Shown here piece after piece: positions 56,597 to 64,000 of a stretch of 64,000 bases of DNA. A program made the position numbers and the translations under genes. The stretch's first letter is position 1, and each line of letters opens with the position of its first letter. The notes beneath the pieces were generated by a model. The model did not search any database. It saw only the letters and a program-made list of their open reading frames with translations, and was not told the DNA's origin. The DNA is from Myoxocephalus aenaeus (taxonomy: Eukaryota; Chordata; Actinopteri; Perciformes; Cottidae): contig JBAMJR010000193.1 of assembly GCA_038501785.1 (NCBI GenBank), positions 85,001 through 149,000 of the forward strand, in the 5' to 3' direction.

Positions 56597-59500
56597 TTAA
56601 ACAGATAAAGCTTCCTGGACGCAGATCCATTGTTTTCTGTCTCCACACAGAGCTGAGCTCCATTTTTGGCCCTGGACAGAAACGGCACAGTGACCTTCAG
56701 TAGGTTCTCCTATCCAGGAGCTGAAGGAACAACATGATGTTTAGGCCAAAGGCTGATAGAACATATGACTCAAAGAGTTGAACAATGTGTCTCTTACCTG
56801 TCACTCAGCCCAGTTCCATCGATCCACTTCCAGCTCCCTCCTTCAACTCTCAGGCCAATCCAGAATCCAGTCCCCCTGCTGTATTCATTGATTATTTTCT
56901 GAAGTAACAGAAACAATTATCAGATACTGAATGTAAACATGTAATTATTGTTTAACGAATCAGAAACCATTTATTATAAGTTCATTATAAGTATATTACA
57001 CATACAAGGAATCTGTCTTGGTGGTTGGTGCGTGACAATAAAACTAGTGCAATAGTAAAAAACATAACTTAAAAAAATGTATGACAAACAAAACACTCAA
57101 ATCAAGAGTGTATTAAAACAAGTATGTTATTAAAGTGTCATGTGTGTATTTAAAGAGAATAGTGTGTAAAGGGTGTGTAACTGTGAGTAATTGTCCTGAG
57201 GATGTAAGTCCTTATTTATATTTATACCTAAATAACGCTAAACATGCCTTCAGACTCACCTACAGGAAATACATTTCATTTTAATAATTGCGTCATAAAC
57301 ATTCCCACAGTTCTCTCGTTACCTTTTCCTCTTCAGTATGTGCAACAGCCAAATCTGAATTCTTTCCTCTGCAGGTTTCTCGAGCTTCTTCCCAGGTTAT
57401 CTGATCAGGAGGTTCAGCATTATGATACACATAGCAGCTGTTCAGGTTGAGTAACCAGCCTTCCTTACAAGCTTTACACTTTCTCACTGAAAGAACAGAG
57501 AGCAGACAATAAACGACTTCATTGTGATGTTGTTATTGGTTATTTTTTGACCTAAATAAAGGAGTCTGATCATACCATCATCCTTGTCTTTGCGGCAGTA
57601 GGTATCGATGCTCCACTGAGCTCTGCTGATGTTGCCCTCATTCCAGTTCTTCTCCATGTTTTGTATTTGTTCTGTTAAGTTGTTCTTCTGGTTCTCCAGC
57701 TCCTGGTTCCGTGTTGTCAGGTTTGTGATATTGTTTTCTAAGACAGTATAGTTCTTTGTCAGGTTGCTCAACTCGACCGTCAGATTGTTGCGTTCCATTC
57801 TCAAGTGGTCATTGTCTACACTCAGTTTGTCGTTGAGGTTTGTCAGTTTGAGAATCTCAGCCTGCAGAGGCGTTTCGTTTTTTTCACCACTAGATGTAGA
57901 ATCTGAAAAATTAAAATTGTACTTTTTAATCATGGTAATAATGTAACTTCAGATTTGTCAATTTGCCTCACTTGTGAGCTATTTCCTGTCTGTTTAACTT
58001 CAGATTAACAGCCTTTTGAATATTTCAACAAATCCCATAAAAAGACCAACAATGTGTTTCTTCGTTGCACTAATGCTGTGTTCACACCGAACGCGACACA
58101 AATTTGTCGCGCGACCAGATTACATGCAAAGTCAATGCACAGACGCGTTGTGAAGGCGAGACATTTCCACCGGGCGACGCGACTGACGCGTTTGAGGCGG
58201 CGCGAACAGAGCGAAGGACGCGGCGCTACGCGACAAGAGTTGAAATTTCCCAACTCCGGCGACAAAGTCACGTGAGTCATAGTTGCGGCAGCCAATCAGC
58301 GTTGAGAATCAGCGCTGAGAAGCTCCGCCCGTCACCACCGCCGTCCTGCCGTTGCTGAATCAAACTGCTGCTGGTCCTGAAGTAGCGCTGGTAGCAGACG
58401 TCATTGAGACGCTGTTGTGGGACTACGGATAATATTATGAACCCAGACAGCATGGAGTTTGATGTTCCGACGTATGTGGAGTTTACACAACAAGTATAAA
58501 GCAGAACTAGTGGTTATTTCCATGGTGGATGAAGGAAGCGGTATCCGTTTTACAGAGATAAGCCAGACGTAGTTCCTGGAGGAGTCGGTGAAATTCACTG
58601 AGCTGAGTGCGGCTACGGGTGGTGTTATGAACCCAAACACGAGGGCGTTTGATGTTCCCACATGTTTGGGACTTCCACAACAAGTATAAAGCAGAACTAG
58701 TGGTTATTTATTCCATAATCGATATCGGAAAAGATAAGTCTTTTTCACGGAGAGAAGCGACGGCGATAAGCCACGCCCCCTTTGTCACGGCGCGACAAAT
58801 CGTGTCGCGTTCGGTGTGAACACAGCACTAAGACACAAGACCTTTAGTTCCTACTGAAGACGTAAACATATATTACACTGTCAACAACAACTGGACAAGG
58901 AGACCACTGTTGGTGATGGAAGAGAAACCCACAAGATGTTTGTTATGTCCTGTTGTTACACGTTACTTGTCATTGTGACAAAATCTGCGAAGGGTGTTTT
59001 TTATTTACACAAATTACTTTGTTACACTGTGACGTTGTCACACTGTTACGTTGTTACAATGTTATATTATTTTAATACAAATCATGGTCTTTTTTTTTAA
59101 GTAGTTAAACCTATCTAAACCAAACCAGTCGTTTTACAACCTGACATTGTGTGTTTCTTTAAGTCTAATACAAGACTGACTTTAGTTCAGAAATGTCGTC
59201 ATTCAGCGTTTCCCCGTGGTTTATGTCCCCCAGAGCAACAGTGTGGCTCACTGATGTGTTTTAGTGATGTTCTATGCCACAGAGGGAGACGTTTAGTGTT
59301 TGATACGGACACTTGTTAGTAGATACATTCAGTGGTGGTTTTGGTCTAATCATGGGATTGGTTGATGAAAAGGAAAATATATAATACCACTTCACTCATT
59401 CTTTAATTCCTTTTATGCATACTGTACTTTTTCACTCATTCTGTCTTCTGAATCGAAAATGAAAGTTTCTTCAATCGACTACTAAATCATATGAAGTAAA

Positions 59501-59892
59501 ATTTGAACTGATGACATTTAAACAATACAGTTTAGATTAGATGAGCAGCTCTGTGCTTCACAATGGGCTTCTCCAATGCAGAATATGGAATAAATGTTTA
59601 GCATAAAAAAATTGCATTTCCAAGAACCCCGTTTTATGAATGACTTCCTGTCAGAATACATTTCTACAGTGATTATTCTGCTCAGAAATGAACTTTGTGT
59701 CACAGATTACAGACATCTATAAAATGTGAAACTAACGACCAATAGAAACAGTTACTTCCTAAGGTTTGTCTCATGTTGTGTACTTACGGACGACAACGAC
59801 TGCTACGAGGCCGACCAGCAAAATGACACAAAGAATCCCCAAACAACACGCCAACTTCTGATAGCGACGGCGCTTGTTGTTTTCCTTCTCAT
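56597..59892 (-). CDS. Gene F: C-type lectin-like receptor, 5' exons not in window
   Basis: Five exons in phase on the minus strand: 59788-59892 (membrane), 57576-57902 (stalk), 57323-57486, 56798-56898 and 56597-56720. The membrane exon is the EKENNKRRR/LACCLGILC type of genes A and E. The stalk has one NLTKNYTVLENNIT unit. The lectin-like domain has CKACKEGW, SCYVYH, ETC, FWIGL, WKWIDG, GHCAVSVQGQKW and WICV; the calcium site is degraded. AATAAA is kept after the stop. The intron between membrane and stalk exons holds a 754-bp MITE (58074-58827), and a 2.4-kb LINE lies 0.4 kb upstream of the membrane exon. Homology with gene E's upstream region ends at about 63385, just before the position of E's exon 2. 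The tail exons are therefore lost or lie beyond the window. Otherwise intact. Confidence 0.83.
58074..58827. mobile_element. 754-bp MITE in gene F intron
   Basis: TGCTGTGTTCACACCGAACG and its continuation CGACA form perfect inverted ends. CTAA is duplicated at 58070-58073 and 58828-58831. Gene E's same intron (44210-44222, GTTGCACTAAGACACAAG) has the empty site. The interior is GC-rich with short direct repeats (GCAGAACTAGTGGTTATTTC, about 58500 and 58687) and no transposase. A 3- or 4-bp TSD with TAA core suits Harbinger-like elements. Confidence 0.92.
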
Positions 59893-60304
59893 CTGGCAAA
59901 AAGACAGAAAAGTTAGATTTCATCCACTCAGACTCCCAAAGCCTTCTATGAGCTTCAGATAAAAGTTGGAATACTTTTTGACACATAATTATGAATGGAT
60001 CTCTTCATAGCCAGTATGAACAGAAGGAATGATGACAGCGAGCAAAAACATTCAATATTTATGAAACCACAATGTTCGAGTCATTTAGTGAGCAATAACC
60101 GTGCATCTTGCTTTTAGCGTGTCATTTTACAAAGTGTTGTTGAGTGTTTTTGAAGTTACGTTAGTGATGTTTTTTACGTACTTATGTTACGTTCATTTTT
60201 ACGTATAGTTTACACCCGGCCAGGATGTTTGAAGATAATTTAAATCCAATAAAAAGCTGAATCATCATCGGGCGATATCCGGTGGGTTCCCAGATTGCAA
60301 GCAG

Positions 60305-62673
60305 TCAAGTTAGTAAACCCTGGTTCACAATACATTTACTGAAGCTACTTAAGAAAAAAAAAAAACTGTACAGAAAATATCATTCAACTCCTACTCCTCT
60401 TACTCACGGTGCTTATAAATCCTGTAGAAATAATTATACCCATACCATTAGATCTGCAAAAAAGAAATATTTCAGTGAAACATTTCTGAAGTGTTCAAAT
60501 GATATAAAAAGCACGTGGAAAGTAATAAATCAGGTGCTGCAAAGAGAAAAGACTACCAAAGAGCTTCCTTCAGTCTTTTTGGATGGTGAGAATTCTATGA
60601 CAAGTTGACATGAATTCTTTGTAAACATTGGTCAGGATTTAGCGAACAATATTCCAGCTTGTCATGGGAATCCACTGGATTTTATTCCAACAAATGTCCC
60701 TATTATCTCTAATTTTATGCCCCCAGATATGCAAGAAATAAGTGATATAATTGACGATCTCAAAACATCTTCGGCTGGCCATGACAACATTTCGGCATTT
60801 CTTGTCAAACAGGTGAAACAGTCAATACTGCAGCCACTTGTTCACATCTTCACATTGTCTTTGAAAACAGGTGTTGTGCCAGAAGATTTAAAAATCGCGA
60901 AAGTCATTCCTTTGTTTAAAGCGGAAAACCCATGTTGTTTCAACAACTATAGACCCATATCTATATTGCCTTGTTTTTCAAAAATACTAGAAAAAATTGT
61001 ACAAAAAAGGATATTGTTTCATATAGAGTCTAATTCAATTCTTTACAAACACCAGTATGGCTTCCGTAAAAATCATTCAACATATATGGCTCTACTTTAC
61101 CTTGTTGATAAAGTTATCTCTGCACTTGACAATAATGAATTTGTTTGTAGTATTTTCATTGACCTTTCCAAAGCCTTCGACACAGTAAACCATAATATTC
61201 TATTGGAAAAGCTGCATAAATATGGATTTCATGACATTGCATACAAATGGTTAAAAAGTTATGTTGCCAATAGAAGACAGTTTGTTTGTGTTAAAGGTTG
61301 TTACTCAAACAAAGCTAGACTAATATGTGGGGTTCCACAGGGGTCCATTCTTGGTCCATTATTATTCCTACTTTATATTAATGATTTGTCCAATGTGTCA
61401 AAAAGTATTTTTCCGATAATGTTTGCTGATGACACAACTCTAGTTCTCTCTCATTCAAATTTCAATTCTCTGATTATGGAAGCTAATGCTGGTTTAACCG
61501 CCTATGCTACATGGTTTAAATTAAATAAGCTATCTTTGAATATCCAAAAATCTAATTTTATTATTTTCAGTGGTAAAAAATCTTACTCGAAGGATTTAAC
61601 TAAAATTAAAATTGAATCTCTTGAGATGCCTCTAGTCTCATCTACAACATTTTTAGGAATTATCATTGATGAAAGTTTAAATTGGAGTATACATATTGAC
61701 TGTGTTAGTAGAAAATCCATTGGAATTATAAGGAGGGTTAGACATCTTGTTTCTGCAAACTGTCTCCTTATTCTTTATTACAGTTTAATTTATCCTTATC
61801 TCTCTTATTGCAAAATAGTTTGGGCAAGTACTTTTCCTACTTCTCTGAAAAAAAATGTTGTTTCTCCAGAATCGTTTTGTTAGGATTGCAACAGGATCAC
61901 AGTCTCACATCTCAGCTGCTCCTTTATTTCACAAACTGCAGATTCTTACTATTTATAACATTAATATTTCTTTAACTTGCATTTTCATGTATAAGACACT
62001 TTTAGGTGAAGGAAATATTCCTGATCATTTCAAAACCTTCTTCAAAGTCAATTCTCAGATTCATTCTCACTCAACTCGTCAATCTTCACATCTTCATCCT
62101 CCGAAATTACTGACTAGCAGAGGTCAATTCTCTATTAGATTTAGGGGAACCAAGTTATGGAATAACTTTTCCCACCTCACAAAGAAATGTCTCTCTATAA
62201 AAAATTACAAAAATTGCCTAAAAGAAAGTCTAATTGCTGTTTCATAAGAGTTTGTTATGTATTGGTGTTTTTTTTCTTCTTTTTTTCTTTCTTGTTTTAG
62301 CTGTTATATCGACATGTTTAGTTACCATTGCTTAGAAATTGCCACAGAGGTTTAATCCAATATCCCTGAACAAACTCAAGCCATGCTGACTTTCACGGTC
62401 ACACATGCACACATGCATACACACATGCACACACAGACTTGACATGATTACATTATTTTTCTTTCTCTTCTTTCTTTCTTTTGTTGTCTTTCTTATGCAT
62501 ATTTCAATTTATGTTTGTAATTTTGTAAAATTTTAAATATTATATAGGTGGAGGCTTCAAATAAGCCCAGTTGGCTTTTTGTCCCTTCCTGCACTGTGAT
62601 ATTCATTTTTTTTTCTGTTATGATTTTTTTGTTTTATTGTTTGAATTGTGCAAAAAATAAAAATAAAAATCCG
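60305..62673 (+). mobile_element. 5'-truncated LINE upstream of gene F
   Basis: It starts at SSQVSKPW and ends with an AAAATAAAAATAAAAAT tail. Gene E's DNA at about 45697-45705 (GCAAGCAGACTG) shows the empty site. The coding content is described in the next entry. The 3' UTR has a CACACATGCACACATGCA run (about 62400-62440). Confidence 0.9.
60308..62247 (+). pseudogene. LINE reverse transcriptase with one stop and one frameshift
   Basis: One frame from 60308 to 61883 apart from TGA at 60606-60608. It shows NYRPISILPCFSKILEKIV, FRKNHSTYMALLYLVDKV, FIDLSKAFDTVNHNILLEKL, CGVPQGSILGPLLFLLYIND and the catalytic FADDTTLVL. At the A8 run (61849-61856) the frame shifts, and the C-terminus (FLQNRFVRIATGS … GTKLWNNF … CLKESLIAVS) continues to 62247. 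The endonuclease domain is absent through 5' truncation. It differs clearly from the two L2-like ORF2s and looks like a Jockey/CR1-superfamily relative; the clade is uncertain. Confidence 0.85.
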
Positions 62674-63018
62674 ACTGTACCTGCATTCAGCCAAAGCCGG
62701 CTCCGACGTGATTGGACGACAAACAGAAATCATAAAGGCTGACGATACCAAAAGCTTGTCCCTTTACTTTCAGATTCTATGCAGAAACTTTTCGCAGGGA
62801 TTATGTAACGTCTGACTTTTACTGAGAAATTAAAAACCTATTTTTTGAGACAAAACATTTGCCATTGAGCATAAAGTAGGGCATCGTAGCAGTGATAGTA
62901 TAATTATGGTGGCGGTAACAGTAGTATTCTCGCCCAACACTGTCTTGGTAAAGACAGATTAAAAAAAACTCAAAATATTAAGTCCTTTTAATAAATCCCA
63001 GAACACTGGATCCTACAC

Positions 63019-63173
63019 CTCCTCTGTTGCTCTCCCTCAGGTTTCTTCCCTTTTTCCCTGTGAAAGGGTTTTTACTATCTTTATTTAGGGGAGTGTGTAC
63101 AGATTGTAAAGCCCTCCGAGGCAAACTTGTATTTGTGATGTTGGGCTATATAAAATAAACTGAATTGAATTGA
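63019..63173 (+). mobile_element. Short LINE 3' tail insertion
   Basis: About 155 bp identical in content to the reverse complement of the tail of the LINE at 22576 (GTACAGATTGTAAAGCCCTC … AAACTGAATTGAATTGAA). The gene E paralogue at 46039-46046 (CTACACTTCCC) lacks it. It is an extremely 5'-truncated insertion. Confidence 0.9.
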
Positions 63174-64000
63174 ACTTCCCATAAATTAATTTGAAAGGTA
63201 CTTTCCCCTCGAGCCTCCAGACTGGGAACATTGTTCAAACTCCACACCTCCTGTTTTGTTGAAAATGTGCATTCTCTCAGTTAAGACTGAGATTACATTG
63301 ATGACATCATGTTTCTTTTCTCTTTGTTTTGACAAAGCACCTCCAGAGCAGATTTACAAATGAGTTCACAATCTGACTCGAGAACGTCAGTATATTAATA
63401 CTTATTTTCAGCATAAATATGATTAAAAGTCAAGAGTCTGAGCAAGATTCCCCAAAAAGGATTTATCGGGAGCTTTCCGAGTTTTTTAAAATGCCTTAAA
63501 AACAACCCACATGCTTATACTGTACATCTTTAGAAAGATTACGACCTGCAGCATCTAAATCTGCAACAACAATCCCAATCCAACAAAGCATTGGCATGTT
63601 AGGAAGGAGTTTCAGTCAAAAAAGCGTGTTCTTCGGTTCAAAAATGGAAAAAATATTCAGGCATGCTGGGTATTGAAATGTTCAGCAGCTTCCGCATGTG
63701 CCGTATGACGCGGTTTTAGAAATGTGGGCGGACCAGGAAGGCTTCAGGACTCATAAACGTCCACCGGAAAAAAAACTCTGGTCGTTTTGTGACTTTACAG
63801 GTACTAATAGGGTTTATAAGGATTTGTATTGCTTTGTTAGACTCCCACAAGCCCGTAGGGTTACGGGGATGTGTCTTTTATTGAAATCCGACGTTGTAAG
63901 GGGTACTTATGTAGGATTTAGTGAAACGTTATGATTGCCGCAGCAAGTTACGGCATTTACATAAATAATTAAACTTAGCGGTTACTTTAATTTGTTTTAA
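63174..64000. other. End of gene F upstream homology, then unassigned DNA
   Basis: Up to about 63385 the sequence matches the region between gene E's exons 3 and 2. After GACTCGAGAAC homology stops, before the place where E's exon 2 would be. The open frame at 63698-63934 (78 codons) has no recognisable domain. Nothing else is supported. Confidence 0.5.

Noticed and set aside
63698..63934. 78-codon open frame near the window end
   Set aside because: No recognisable motif, and the length is unremarkable among the many chance frames here.

Overview
The window looks like nuclear DNA of a ray-finned (teleost) fish. The coding sequence is split by GT-AG introns, the DNA is full of LINE, hAT, piggyBac and gypsy-type elements of kinds common in fish, and it carries a C2H2 zinc-finger gene with the N-terminal exon seen in teleost zinc-finger families. 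I cannot name the species. All family names come from reading motifs, not from a database search.

The host content is mainly a tandem cluster of five C-type-lectin-like receptor genes of the NK-receptor style (type II membrane proteins with a coiled-coil, N-glycosylated stalk and one C-type lectin-like domain). Gene A is on + (16710-19193). Genes C (27391-29579), D (31613-33667), E (42733-48373) and F (56597-59892) are on -. C, D and E can be assembled from start to stop with every exon in phase (275, 276 and 315 aa). A and F show the five downstream exons, but their first two exons are not visible. The ectodomains are near-copies, while the N-terminal modules are of two kinds. E (and by their membrane exon A and F) has an EKENNKRRR membrane exon, and E also has an ITIM-type tail. 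C and D have a short EEGDYVND tail and a different membrane exon with an Arg in the hydrophobic run. Stalk length varies through a 14-residue (42-bp) repeat present 0 (C, D), 1 (E, F) or 4 (A) times.

Layout: 1-6 kb holds a microsatellite, a TIR element and a two-exon zinc-finger gene whose intron and 5' second exon are occupied by a hAT remnant. From 7 to 16 kb there are stacked transposons (LINE pieces, a TTAA-type MITE, a hAT with nested MITEs, a solo LTR inside a Rex3-like LINE, a hAT with a perfect 8-bp TSD). Gene A and a piggyBac remnant lie at 16.7-20.6 kb. A 4.3-kb L2-like LINE with an intact ORF2 lies at 22.6-26.8 kb. Genes C and D follow at 27-34 kb. A nested block (Rex3-like LINE with a solo LTR, a MITE, gypsy LTR and gag, a second L2-like LINE) fills 34.3-41.9 kb. 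Gene E is at 42.7-48.4 kb, a decayed piggyBac transposase at 51-53 kb, hAT pieces at 54-55 kb, and gene F at 56.6-59.9 kb with a MITE in one intron and a LINE upstream.

The receptor genes lie in duplicated units with shared intergenic DNA (copies near 21.9, 29.9, 41.9 and 55.5 kb). Several transposons occur in one copy only, so the other copies show the empty site and allow exact insertion boundaries and a relative order of events.
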